The notes beneath the pieces are model-generated. The model worked only from the letters and a program-made list of their open reading frames with translations, did not search any database and was not told the DNA's origin. DNA of 38,725 nt from Bacteroidia bacterium (GTDB taxonomy: Bacteria; Bacteroidota; Bacteroidia; AKYH767-A; 2013-40CM-41-45), in contig JADZBN010000212.1 in the NCBI GenBank assembly GCA_020852075.1, positions 1-38,725 of the forward strand, given 5' to 3'. The first letter of the stretch is position 1, and each line of letters starts with the position of its first letter. The position numbers and the translations under genes were made by a program. Shown piece after piece: positions 8,313-16,629 of the stretch.

Positions 8313-8320
8313 TACCTTTG
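8313..8320 (+). promoter_or_regulatory. Bacteroidota -7 promoter element before dus (TACCTTTG)
   Basis: Exact TAnnTTTG just outside the start of the divergent protease gene. Transcription to the right would give a leader of about 145 nt before the TTG start of the dus gene and excludes any start at or before 8320. Confidence 0.5.
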
Positions 8321-8470
8321 CATCCCTTCCGGAAACGCGAAGATAGACCATTCCTGATTCATAGAACGGAGAAGCGGGGTATAAACGGCAGGGACCAGAA
8401 CGAAACAGGATCTCAACCTTATTTCCGGCGGGATTCAAAAACATTTCATAAGCACCTCGGGAATAACAAA

Positions 8471-9460
8471 TTGGTAAAAATAGGAACGATAGAACTGCCG
8501 GAGTTTCCGCTCCTGCTTGCACCCATGGAAGATGTGAGCGATCCTCCCTTCCGGTATGTGTGCAAGCAGCAGGGAGCAGATCTGATGTATACCGAATTCA
8601 TCAGCAGTGAAGGACTCATCCGTGATGCGTTGAAAAGCCGGAGAAAACTGGATGTGTTTGAATACGAAAGGCCCATCGGAGTCCAGATCTTCGGAGGAGA
8701 TATGGAGGCAATGGTGGAAGCTGCAAAAATTGCCGAGGCCGTTCACCCCGATCTTATTGACATCAATTACGGTTGTCCTGTGAAAGCTGTTGCCTGCCGC
8801 GGTGCCGGCGCAGCCCTGTTGCAGGATATACCCAAAATGGTGAAGATGACCGAAGCTATTGTGAAGGCGGTGAGCCTTCCGGTGACGGTTAAAACCCGCC
8901 TTGGATGGGATGAGTTCAGCCTGAATATTGAGGATACCGCCGAACGTCTTCAGGATGCAGGGATACAGGCCCTTACCATTCACGGACGCACCCGTAAACA
9001 AATGTATAAAGGTTCGGCGGACTGGACACTTATCGGACGGGTGAAAGCAAATCCCCGGATGCACATTCCTGTATTCGGTAATGGAGATCTTGATTCTCCC
9101 GAAAAAGTCCGGCAAATGAGGGATCGTTACGGCGTGGATGGAGTGATGATTGGAAGAGCCAGCATCGGATATCCCTGGATATTCAGGGAAATACGGGAAT
9201 ACCTGTCCACAGGCCTGTCAGCTTCTGCGCCGGACATCAGCCACCGTGTGGAAGTATGCAAAATACACTTTCAAAAATCTCTTGAATGGAAGGGCGACAG
9301 AACAGGGATTTTTGAAATGCGCCGGCACTATGCCAACTATTTCAAAGGGATGGATCACTTTAAGGAGTTCAGGATGCGTTTGGTTACTGCGGATACTCCT
9401 GAATCCGTGTATGAAATTCTGGAAGAGGTTCTCAGGAAGTATCAGGAGGCTTTTGCCTGA
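8471..9460 (+). CDS. dusB: tRNA-dihydrouridine synthase (DusB-like)
   Basis: FMN/NADPH enzyme that reduces uridine to dihydrouridine in tRNA D-loops. The TIM-barrel half shows PLLLAPMEDVSDPPFR (14-28), the catalytic-Cys motif DINYGCPVKAVAC (C102), VTVKTRLGWDE, LTIHGRTRKQMYKG, PVFGNGDL and GVMIGRASIGYPW. The C-terminal helical tRNA-binding part follows. The frame is open back to 8318, but no ATG fits. Bacteroidota DusB proteins begin with MVKIG..LP, and the codon just before VKIG is TTG at 8471, so I take TTG 8471 as the start (329 aa). No strong ribosome-binding site is visible. The subfamily (DusB rather than DusA or DusC) is inferred from the motif style. Confidence 0.9.
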   Translation: MVKIGTIELPEFPLLLAPMEDVSDPPFRYVCKQQGADLMYTEFISSEGLIRDALKSRRKLDVFEYERPIGVQIFGGDMEAMVEAAKIAEAVHPDLIDINYGCPVKAVACRGAGAALLQDIPKMVKMTEAIVKAVSLPVTVKTRLGWDEFSLNIEDTAERLQDAGIQALTIHGRTRKQMYKGSADWTLIGRVKANPRMHIPVFGNGDLDSPEKVRQMRDRYGVDGVMIGRASIGYPWIFREIREYLSTGLSASAPDISHRVEVCKIHFQKSLEWKGDRTGIFEMRRHYANYFKGMDHFKEFRMRLVTADTPESVYEILEEVLRKYQEAFA

Positions 9461-9521
9461 TGTTCAGACTCCGGCTGACAGACGTACCATTCATCCGCAG
9501 CATCTTCCCGGTTTAAAACAT

Positions 9522-10757
9522 TCAGTTTTGAACCTTCATCAGCTTTTTAGTGCAGGTTTTACTGCCGGTATTCACCGAAATAAAGTACATGCCCGCGGGA
9601 ATCCGGTTCAGGCTGATGACCGTGTGACTCAGTGCAGGAATTGTGTACGATTCAGAAAATAATTCTTTACCTGTGACATCACGTACCGTAATTTTATGAA
9701 TCCTCTCTCTACCTGCATCCACCTGTACCATCGTCGAAACGGGATTCGGATACACTGATACGGGATTCAGGTTCAGATACGGCAAGGGGCCGGTCCACAG
9801 GTTTTCATCGAAGCGGACTACTCCCTGTGATTCCGTGCCTGCCCATACAAGGCCAGTCCTTTCCACGGCAACGGAAAATACGGCATCATCAGGTACTCCG
9901 CTGTTGGAGGTGTTCCAGAAATAGAAATCATTGTTCACTCTTTTCACAATGCCTTTGTCGTTTGATCCCATGTAATCATTCCAGAGTGAATCATGAGTGA
10001 GTGAGGTAAGGCTGTTGGTCGGAATAAGCGACCCCGATGTGTTATAGGAAAACCAGGAGCCCTGGTAGAAACGAACCAAGGCGCCGGTAGGGCATGCCAT
10101 CCACAGGATGCCGGAAGTGTCGAGAAACATCTGAAGGATGGAATTATCCGGGAAGCCATTTACCGGAACATTCCAGTTGGTCATGGCGGTTCTGTTCATT
10201 TTTACCAGGCCACCATTGATGGTTCCCAGCCAGGTAACTGAATCATTTTCCTGTACGGCTGACGTTATATTATTCACCGGGAGGGACGAATTCAATATGT
10301 CATAATTTTCAAAAAGGGTATCATTGAAAATACTCAGGCCGCTGTCGGTGCAGATCCATTTTCTGCCCGAACGGTCAATCATCACACTGCGTACATAGTC
10401 CGACGGCATACCTGAATTTGAATGATTGTAAACGGTCCAGTTTGTTCCGTCGAATTTGCAGATTCCGCCGTTTTGTGTGGAGATCCAGGCATTGCCCAGG
10501 CGGTCAAAGGCAACATGCTTGACAGAGTTGTCGGGAATTCCCGAATTGGAAGTCTGATAGACCTCCCAGGTTGTATCGTTGTAAATGGCCAGGCCGTACT
10601 CGGTGCAGAACCACTTTCGCCCGAGGGAATCTATGGCGATATACCTGCACTGGTTATCGGGAAGAGGAGAATTAAAACGGTTAAATACCGTAAAGGTCTG
10701 CTGTCCCTGTGTTGCCAGAGACAGGAACAGAAAAATCATCCAAATACTGTTTTTCAT
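9522..10757 (-). CDS. Secreted two-component-type beta-propeller protein with T9SS sorting domain
   Basis: 411 aa. A signal peptide (MKNSIWMIFLFLSLATQGQQ) is followed by about six repeats of the Reg_prop/two-component propeller type, each with the pattern PDN...I..D..G..W..T..GL..(F/Y)(N/D).T.W. Examples are DSLGRKWFCTEYGLAIYNDT, DRLGNAWISTQNGG and DRSGRKWICTDSGL. The C-terminal ~85 residues (SVYPNPVSTMVQVD, then GKELFSES, IPAGMYFI and the basic KLMKVQN end) form a type A T9SS sorting domain. There is no kinase or DNA-binding part, so it is a stand-alone surface or secreted propeller, probably binding a ligand or glycan. The promoter core sits 4 nt before the ATG. Confidence 0.88.
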   Translation of the reverse strand: MKNSIWMIFLFLSLATQGQQTFTVFNRFNSPLPDNQCRYIAIDSLGRKWFCTEYGLAIYNDTTWEVYQTSNSGIPDNSVKHVAFDRLGNAWISTQNGGICKFDGTNWTVYNHSNSGMPSDYVRSVMIDRSGRKWICTDSGLSIFNDTLFENYDILNSSLPVNNITSAVQENDSVTWLGTINGGLVKMNRTAMTNWNVPVNGFPDNSILQMFLDTSGILWMACPTGALVRFYQGSWFSYNTSGSLIPTNSLTSLTHDSLWNDYMGSNDKGIVKRVNNDFYFWNTSNSGVPDDAVFSVAVERTGLVWAGTESQGVVRFDENLWTGPLPYLNLNPVSVYPNPVSTMVQVDAGRERIHKITVRDVTGKELFSESYTIPALSHTVISLNRIPAGMYFISVNTGSKTCTKKLMKVQN

Positions 10758-10761
10758 AATA

Positions 10762-10769
10762 CAAAGATA
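10762..10769 (-). promoter_or_regulatory. Bacteroidota -7 promoter element (TATCTTTG) 4 nt before a start codon
   Basis: On the minus strand an exact TAnnTTTG ends 4 nt before the ATG of the propeller gene, the same spacing as at the M28 peptidase. A leaderless transcript is implied, unless the true start is the ATG six codons further in. Confidence 0.5.
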
Positions 10770-10834
10770 CTGTTATCCCTGTTTCCTGAAATGATACCTG
10801 CAGTACATCTGTGTCACAGACTCAGAAGGGGAAT

Positions 10835-10869
10835 AAAAAAAGCACCTGTTTCCGGCAGATGCTTTTTTT
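10835..10869. terminator. Bidirectional intrinsic terminator
   Basis: A 14-nt arm AAAAAAAGCACCTG pairs with CAGATGCTTTTTTT at 13 of 14 positions around a 7-nt loop, with A and T tracts at the base. It lies directly downstream of the lysyl-oxidase-like gene (minus strand, stop at 10884) and serves as its terminator. Confidence 0.85.
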
Positions 10870-10883
10870 GTGTTTCACAGGGC

Positions 10884-12953
10884 TTACTGGATAATCAGTT
10901 TATGATAGAAATTTTTCCCTTCGGAAAGAATATGTATGCTGTAAACTCCTGCTGCCGTACCTGATACATCCAGCATTTCCTCGTAAGAGCCTTTCAGCTC
11001 ACCGAGGTGGCGGGAAATGACCACATTTCCGATGGCATCTGTCAATTCGAGCAGGGGAACATCCGTGTCGTTCCATATAAAGGAAACGGTTACATTGTTA
11101 TGGGCAGGATTCGGATAGGCCTTTAGTGAGTTCAGTTCATTTACCCCTGCAACCAGTGTCGGGGAAGAAACATAAGCGATGGCTTCGGTACGCGAACTGA
11201 TGCAGGAATTGTCAGGAAGTCTTACATCCCAGTCATAAAAGAAATAATAGTATCCGGCACCGGCGGTGGTTCCGGTGATAGTACAAAAATTATCAATGGT
11301 GAAGGGAAAGCCGATACCGGATCCGGGATTGTTCCGGTACATATCCCCGCCGCTGCGTGTAAGCTGGTAACCCGTACCCGGTGCAACGGAGAAATCAAGG
11401 ACAAGGGTGTTCAATCCGGCGGTAACGGTTACGTTTTGTGACTGAAGAAGGTTGTTCTGGTTGTCACGGAGTTCGATGGTTCGGGTTCCTGCAGTCTGAA
11501 CATAAACATTCACCGCATGCAGTATAAACGGGTTGAAACAATCGAACACCAGCGACTGATCGCCTGTGTAATATCCCCCTCCCGCTATGGTATTGTCCGC
11601 CGGACCGACATGAAACATACTGCCTGCGTGGTTCTCCTGGCTTTCGGCCCAGAACGAAGTGGTGGTGCTGATGAGAGGTGTCGTGAATGTATTTCCGGTT
11701 CCGAGGAGATTTCCGCCCACGGGTGCGTCATACCAGTTGATGGCACCGCCGGCGGTAGCGCTCAGTGTTGCCTGGCCGGCAACCGGAATCGTATCATCAG
11801 TGGTAGCGGGTGCTGCGGGGTGAGCAAACACATTTACGGTTACGGGCAGGGAGGCGCCGGTGCCGCAGGCATTGGTAACCTGGACGGTATAGGTTCCACC
11901 CTGGCTAATGGTTGTAGTTGATGTGGTGTCTCCGTTGCTCCACAGGTAGGATTCTCCCGGATTTGTCTGGGCAGCACTTAACGTTACGGTTTCGCCCTGA
12001 CATAAATTCAGTGCAGAATTGGCAATGGCGACATTCACCGGATTGGTAGCAGGATTGGGTTCCTGTTTGGTAAGAGTAAAAGGAACAGCAAAGATGTTGT
12101 TGTTCTCATTTTCCTCAACGAAATTATTGTTTGGATCTACCTCGCAGACAATCCAGTATTCTCCGTTGCAAATACCGGGAGGAATGTCAATCCACATTCC
12201 GTCAAGGCTGGTCCAGTAGATATCCACATACCCTGAGCTGATTCCCTGTACGGTGGGAGAACAGTTGTATCCTCCGCCACCCAGTCCGTAATTCGGGAAA
12301 TTACTGTTGCTGTTGAGCGAATTTCCAAGGCTGTCAAGGCAGTGATCCGGATAGCCTGCACAAGTGCCGTAGTCTTCCACACAGAACGCCAGTTTGGTTC
12401 CTGTGCCGATGACCTGCCAGTGCAGAGGATTGGGATCAAGGGTATCACGAATGCGGAGGCTGTAATTGCCCCAGTTGTCAACGTGCATGTGGCCGTGGGT
12501 GGGATGGTAGGTCATGGTGCCTGCAGCCCTGTCGTACCAGGTCATGTTGTTTCCGCCCTTGTGATAGATGCGCTGGTTGATCAGAATTTTAGGATAGGAA
12601 ATGCCATCAGGGCAAATGCTGGGGGCGGTTCCCACAAATGTATCGGTACCGCATACAAATATGTTCGTTGCCCGTAATTCAAGAGGTCCGAATCCGGTAT
12701 TGGGTGTGGAAACCGTAATCTTTAATCTTCCGTCATCGGCACCGTTTCCGGTTTGGGAATATTCGATCACACCATAGGTTGCCCCCAGATCATAAAACGG
12801 AGGGTGACCAACCTCAATATCGGGCAGCAGGTCGCAGTCGGTCTGGCCTGGAATTTTGCATTGGCAAGAGGTGGCGTTGGTAGTAGTGCATTGGGAGAAG
12901 GAAATAACGGGTAATAGAAGAACCGTTACTACGCTGAGTAGAACTTTACACAT
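10884..12953 (-). CDS. T9SS-exported lysyl-oxidase-like protein
   Basis: 689 aa with a signal peptide (1-20). Residues about 40-290 match the lysyl oxidase domain. The copper histidine cluster is THGHMH (H153, H155, H157). GTKLAFCVED gives K187, and VDIYWTSLDGMWIDI gives Y246. By alignment from memory, K187 and Y246 correspond to the Lys and Tyr that form the lysyl tyrosylquinone cofactor in animal LOX. The domain closes with EVDPNNNFVEENENNN, the usual LOX end. Then come two Ig-like modules (about 305-370 and 375-435), a jelly-roll-like region, and a T9SS sorting domain (LKAYPNPAHNNV ... FYHKLIIQ). It would be a cell-surface copper amine oxidase acting on lysines or other primary amines; the substrate is unknown. 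A strong terminator follows. Confidence 0.9.
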   Translation of the reverse strand: MCKVLLSVVTVLLLPVISFSQCTTTNATSCQCKIPGQTDCDLLPDIEVGHPPFYDLGATYGVIEYSQTGNGADDGRLKITVSTPNTGFGPLELRATNIFVCGTDTFVGTAPSICPDGISYPKILINQRIYHKGGNNMTWYDRAAGTMTYHPTHGHMHVDNWGNYSLRIRDTLDPNPLHWQVIGTGTKLAFCVEDYGTCAGYPDHCLDSLGNSLNSNSNFPNYGLGGGGYNCSPTVQGISSGYVDIYWTSLDGMWIDIPPGICNGEYWIVCEVDPNNNFVEENENNNIFAVPFTLTKQEPNPATNPVNVAIANSALNLCQGETVTLSAAQTNPGESYLWSNGDTTSTTTISQGGTYTVQVTNACGTGASLPVTVNVFAHPAAPATTDDTIPVAGQATLSATAGGAINWYDAPVGGNLLGTGNTFTTPLISTTTSFWAESQENHAGSMFHVGPADNTIAGGGYYTGDQSLVFDCFNPFILHAVNVYVQTAGTRTIELRDNQNNLLQSQNVTVTAGLNTLVLDFSVAPGTGYQLTRSGGDMYRNNPGSGIGFPFTIDNFCTITGTTAGAGYYYFFYDWDVRLPDNSCISSRTEAIAYVSSPTLVAGVNELNSLKAYPNPAHNNVTVSFIWNDTDVPLLELTDAIGNVVISRHLGELKGSYEEMLDVSGTAAGVYSIHILSEGKNFYHKLIIQ

Positions 12954-13094
12954 GTTTTGTTGGGGTTTTGTGAAAACTTCTGAAAGCTAATAAAATCAAT
13001 GGCTTAGGAAACAAGGTAAAATCCGTAATATTAGTAAAATACAATAATATAATGGTAAAACACAAATAATGGCTATCCTATTTTTGGGAAGCGC

Positions 13095-13403
13095 ATGAAA
13101 TTGACAGCCACACAGACGATAATCAGGCAGGAAAGGAAATGCATCCCCGGAGGTGCTGACTTTTCCACACAAACAGTTCTCTATTCTAAAAGTTTTGTGA
13201 ATGGTTTGAGCCAACCTGTTGAAATCCATGATAAGAGGCCAGGAAAAAAAAATACAGAAAGACAATCTTACCGGCTACTGGATTCTAATTACTCTGAAGT
13301 AATTATACCATTCATCACAAATGAAATTCCGAAACCGGATGGTATAGACTTGGAAGGAGATCGGTTTTTCATTCTTTTGGATTCCAAAATCAAACAGGTA
13401 TAA
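13095..13403 (+). CDS. Doubtful hypothetical protein (102 aa)
   Basis: Not recognised. The ORF begins at an ATG, encodes 102 mostly polar residues without a signal peptide, membrane segment or known motif, and is followed 20 bp later by a GC-rich hairpin with a T-run that could terminate a plus-strand transcript. That terminator-like context is its only support. An overlapping minus-strand frame (13275-13580) is equally open, so chance is the simpler explanation. Confidence 0.2.
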   Translation: MKLTATQTIIRQERKCIPGGADFSTQTVLYSKSFVNGLSQPVEIHDKRPGKKNTERQSYRLLDSNYSEVIIPFITNEIPKPDGIDLEGDRFFILLDSKIKQV

Positions 13404-13423
13404 AAAGGCGGGTAACGACCTTG

Positions 13424-13494
13424 CCGGCAACAGGAACCCCGCCTCCTCAGCCGGGTGATGCACATGTAACAGGAGCCTGCCGCCGGATGTTTTT
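13424..13494 (+). terminator. GC-rich hairpin with T-run, terminator-like
   Basis: CCGGCAACAGG (13424-13434) pairs with CCTGCCGCCGG (13476-13486) at 9 of 11 positions, an inner CTCCT/AGGAG pair adds to it, and ATGTTTTTT follows. An alternative stem AGGCGGG (13406-13412)/CCCGCCT (13438-13444) would compete with it. It could end any transcript coming from the left. Confidence 0.4.
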
Positions 13495-13500
13495 TGGTAT

Positions 13501-13530
13501 TTTGAGATATGGATTTTGCTATTAACTTTG
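13501..13530 (+). promoter_or_regulatory. Bacteroidota promoter: TTTG, 18-bp spacer, TAACTTTG
   Basis: This is the best promoter in the window: a -33 TTTG at 13501-13504, an 18-bp spacer, and an exact TAnnTTTG at 13523-13530. It would give a leader of about 60 nt for the gene starting at 13598. Confidence 0.65.
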
Positions 13531-13597
13531 GAACAGAAACATATTAAAGTTACCGTATTAATTATAAACAGATCCAACATACCATAAAATTACTTCT

Positions 13598-14506
13598 ATG
13601 AAAAAATTATTACCTGTCATTCTCATCCTCATTTCTTCCGGTGCCTTTACTCAACCCGTTATGCTCAATGGAAACAACCTTCCGGCTGCCGGTAATTCCT
13701 TTAATGTTACTGTAGCTTCACTAAGCCCTGCCGGAGTGGGAAGTGCAGGAGCCAATCAAATCTGGGATTTCAGCTCGCTGACATTCTCTCAGGCCGGAAC
13801 CATTGATGTGATATCACCGGCTGCATCACCCATAGGAAGTTCATTTCCTACGGCAAACTACTGCATGGCATTTTCAGGCACATATAGTTTTTTTAAAACG
13901 AGTGCGACCGACATGGAAGTACAGGCCTGGAGAATTACCCAGCCGGGTTTTGGAAGTGATTATACTCCCGATCCCAGGACGCTGTTGATTTTTCCTTTTA
14001 ATTTTAATGATTCCGTAACCGACAGCTACCAGAAGGTGGGAGGTGTACAGAATACCGTAACCATCACCTACGACGGATACGGTACCTTAATTACACCAAC
14101 GGCCACATACAACGATGTAGTGCGTATCCGGGCCGATTACGGAAACGGATTGGTGGATTACCAATGGTGTACCTTAGCCCCTTTATTCTGGGTTGCTGTG
14201 TTTGACCATGACAGCAATACCCTTACCTATGTGGATATTATGTCATCAGGAGTATCTTCTCAGGAACTGAATGATTTTTCCTTTGATGTCAATACCGATC
14301 CATCAGGCAATGCACTGACGATCCCCAAAATTCCCACAGGATCCAACCTCCGGTTTACAGACATTAACGGAAAAATTCTATGCGACATGGTTACCAGCCA
14401 TGAATCTGCCCGGCTCGACATTTCGGGATTTGCAAACGGACTCTATAGTATTCAGGTGGTGAATAAGGGACGGGTTGAAAACAGAAAAATAATCATAAAC
14501 AGATAG
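13598..14506 (+). CDS. Secreted protein of unknown function with T9SS-like C-terminus
   Basis: 302 aa. A signal peptide (MKKLLPVILILISSGAFTQP) is followed by a beta-rich body typical of Bacteroidota secreted proteins. It has a conserved-looking GANQIWDFSSL segment (from about 54), where many such proteins have G..G.NQTWDFS. The C-terminus (SNLRFTDINGKIL, then LDISGFANGLYSIQV and the basic RKIIINR) resembles a sorting domain but lacks the usual YPNP opening. I recognise the style (Bacteroidota T9SS cargo) but not a function. It is transcribed alone from the promoter at 13501-13530. Confidence 0.8.
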   Translation: MKKLLPVILILISSGAFTQPVMLNGNNLPAAGNSFNVTVASLSPAGVGSAGANQIWDFSSLTFSQAGTIDVISPAASPIGSSFPTANYCMAFSGTYSFFKTSATDMEVQAWRITQPGFGSDYTPDPRTLLIFPFNFNDSVTDSYQKVGGVQNTVTITYDGYGTLITPTATYNDVVRIRADYGNGLVDYQWCTLAPLFWVAVFDHDSNTLTYVDIMSSGVSSQELNDFSFDVNTDPSGNALTIPKIPTGSNLRFTDINGKILCDMVTSHESARLDISGFANGLYSIQVVNKGRVENRKIIINR

Positions 14507-14868
14507 CAGGAATCTGTTAAGCCATCAGGCGGGCAGGCAGCCTAAGCCTGTTACCGGCACCAGTCACTGGCCGGGTTTGTGGAATAACGATCTTCCGGAT
14601 TAAGGATCGGGGCGGTATTACAACAGGAGAAATTCCCTGGATACAATCCATGAGGTAGCGGCAGGCTATCCCATCATCTCCTGCGTACGGTATCAGCGCT
14701 GCATCAGATGTATTTTCCTTATCTGAAATTCTGCAGGGAATCCTTTTTCAGAAAATCTGTACTAAGGGGTCTTCCCAACACCGGATATATACCATTCGGT
14801 TACGATGTTCAGTTGTGAATGATATAAACACGGGAAAACAGGATGATTTCAGCAGAAACTCAGGTGGT
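14507..14868. other. Intergenic region with a structured patch
   Basis: About 360 bp between convergent genes. No credible coding sequence is present; a plus-strand frame from 14815 is a shadow of the cupredoxin gene. CAGGAGA (14624-14630) pairs with TCTCCTG (14677-14683), enclosing GGTAGC (14654-14659)/GCTATC (14665-14670). It could be an RNA structure or the 3' end signal of the gene at 13598, but there is no T-run. Confidence 0.45.
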
Positions 14869-15477
14869 TCAATTCAAAACGCATCGTGCAACCTGTCTTC
14901 TGTTGCCGGCAATGGCCTCAATCAGATAAATACCTTTTGGAATTTCTCCGGTTTGGATAATTGCTGTGGAGTTTCCGGCAGGATAATTTTCACTATGTCG
15001 TTGAATGATTTTACCGTCCAGATCCATGATACACAGTTGTATTTGTTCGGGCGCTGATAAAACATAGTTCAGCATTATAGCCCCGGAAGGATTACTGTTA
15101 CCTATTGTAAAAAAAACATCTGAAAATTTCATTGAAGGAATTCCTGTACTGCTTGTTGCAGTAATGGTTCCGATCATTCCCATGGAAACGTGCACAGTGC
15201 AGATATAGGAATAGATTCCTTCTTCTGTTACAATGTATGAAAAGGAAGGTGAAGCAGAAGTTATTGGATTATTCCATGAAAGGGCACCAGCAGGTACTGA
15301 ATCAGAAGTGGTTGTATGGTTTCCGTTAACCCAGTTCCAGGTAATGGTATCGCCTACGTTTACAAAAAGATCCTGTGGATCGAATTCAAAGTTTTTCACC
15401 TGAACCACATGGGTGGCGGCTTGCAGCGTGGTGGACAGCAGAAATGCTGTAACCATTGTGAGTAGAGTTGTTTTCAT
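14869..15477 (-). CDS. Secreted type I blue-copper (plastocyanin-like) protein
   Basis: 202 aa. A signal peptide (1-20) is followed by a cupredoxin domain of about 90 residues. VQVKNFEFDPQDLFVNVGDT opens it, the first copper ligand is H54 in NGNHTTTSD, and C93, H96 and M101 lie in YICTVHVSMGM, the classic C-x2-H-x4-M type I site of pseudoazurin/plastocyanin proteins. The remainder (about 115-202) looks like a T9SS sorting domain (MLNYVLSAPEQI, DLDGKIIQRH, IPKGIYLIEA), although it ends in RCVLN rather than a clear basic tail. It should be a small extracellular electron-transfer or copper-binding protein. It lies on the same strand as, but about 195 bp from, the next secreted gene. Confidence 0.9.
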   Translation of the reverse strand: MKTTLLTMVTAFLLSTTLQAATHVVQVKNFEFDPQDLFVNVGDTITWNWVNGNHTTTSDSVPAGALSWNNPITSASPSFSYIVTEEGIYSYICTVHVSMGMIGTITATSSTGIPSMKFSDVFFTIGNSNPSGAIMLNYVLSAPEQIQLCIMDLDGKIIQRHSENYPAGNSTAIIQTGEIPKGIYLIEAIAGNRRQVARCVLN

Positions 15478-15672
15478 TTGGGGTGCGTTTATTTTTAATT
15501 GAGGAGCTAATATTAATTATTTTTTAAAAATTCTTCTAATCTATTTTGGCGAACAGGAATGAAAATTTGTCGAACCGAAATTTTCCAAACGGCAAAGAAT
15601 TGGCATTTCCGTAAAAAACCGTGTCACCGGTTGTGCTTAGTCAATATATTGCAGTCTTCTGCCAGCATAAAT

Positions 15673-16629
15673 TCAATGAAGAATATTGATTTTTTTGAAG
15701 ACCATCCCGGCTTCGCATGGCAAAATCAGAAAATACAAACCCGAATCCACACCGTGCAGGTCGAGTACTGTTTCGCCATTAAGAACCTGTGGCCGGCAAA
15801 ACGTCCTGATTGTTTTTCCACAGGTATTTATAAGAATAATACAACCATGCTGAATCGCAGGAGAAAATGAAAGCCGAATCTCATTGTATGCAGGATTGGG
15901 ATATGCTTTGATCCGTGTGCCGTTCATTTCCTGCTCTTCAATACCGTTGGTGCATGAACTCACTGAAACGTCGTCAACCTGGTAATATGCAGAAAGGCTG
16001 CTGCTGTTTGGATTGATGATTGTCAGGGAAGTATTTGCATCATTATAGAAATTCCCGATCACGATATGAGCCTCTCCACCGGTGGCTGTATAAATACCAC
16101 TTATCTCAGTCCATACCGGGGGTGACAGGGAGACGGAGTCCGGGTTTTCGATTTGAGGCGTTGCGTTAATGGGTCCGGAAGTAGTCAGGTGGATATCACC
16201 GGAAACAAGGTATGCTCCCAGTTTGCCCACTGCATATTTGTAAGCGGCGCATTTTACCCAGAAGGAAACGCAGTAAGTGCGGCCGGTCACAAGAGGTGAG
16301 TCAAGTGCAGCGGCAACATACTCGCGGTAATTTGGTGCAAGGTTATAGGCATACAGGCCTGCACTGCCCCATCCCGTTCTTGGACTGATGTTTTGCGTGG
16401 GACACAATGCGTTGAAGAGATCCGGACTATTGGCATTTGGTGAATGCCAGGGAGGAGCGAGACTAAGTTGCCCGGAAGAAACCGGACAGGAATCCTGAAT
16501 CTCAAATCCGGGGTTGGGTACGAGAGTCTGTGCAACTGCCGGTTGTGCAACTCCCGTTACAATGAATATCAGGAGTAACAGACAACCGGGAAAATTTTTC
16601 CTGCTGTGTTGTGTTTTCCGGAGACGCAT
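15673..16629 (-). CDS. T9SS-exported protein, jelly-roll/carbohydrate-binding-like
   Basis: 318 aa. A basic N-terminus and hydrophobic core (about 15-33, ending AVAQ) form a signal peptide. LVPNPGFEIQDSCP followed by PPWHSPNANSPDLFN and later GRTYCVSFWVKCA is a pattern I know from Bacteroidota secreted proteins with a carbohydrate-binding-like (CBM4/9-type) or gliding-related jelly-roll. The C-terminal region (IKAYPNPAYNEIRLSF ... VDSGLYFLILP ... FKKINILH) is a type A T9SS sorting domain. Binding specificity cannot be read. It may share a transcript with the downstream cupredoxin gene, but the 195-bp gap argues for a separate promoter. Confidence 0.85.
   Translation of the reverse strand: MRLRKTQHSRKNFPGCLLLLIFIVTGVAQPAVAQTLVPNPGFEIQDSCPVSSGQLSLAPPWHSPNANSPDLFNALCPTQNISPRTGWGSAGLYAYNLAPNYREYVAAALDSPLVTGRTYCVSFWVKCAAYKYAVGKLGAYLVSGDIHLTTSGPINATPQIENPDSVSLSPPVWTEISGIYTATGGEAHIVIGNFYNDANTSLTIINPNSSSLSAYYQVDDVSVSSCTNGIEEQEMNGTRIKAYPNPAYNEIRLSFSPAIQHGCIILINTCGKTIRTFCRPQVLNGETVLDLHGVDSGLYFLILPCEAGMVFKKINILH

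Larger units (their letters stand above)
12954..13597. other. Long intergenic region
   Basis: About 640 bp. It holds one weak plus-strand reading frame (13095-13403), a GC-rich structured patch ending in a T-run (13406-13494), and a good promoter (13501-13530) for the gene at 13598. I could not place an exact promoter core for the minus-strand gene at 12953; the nearest is TAGCTTTC at about 12976-12983. Confidence 0.6.

Noticed and set aside
13275-13580. Minus-strand 101-aa reading frame in the 12954-13597 gap
   Set aside because: It runs antisense through the structured GC-rich patch and through the well-formed promoter at 13501-13530, so chance openness is more likely.
14815-15057. 80-aa plus-strand frame
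   Set aside because: Antisense to the cupredoxin gene's sorting domain, whose protein motifs are unmistakable.
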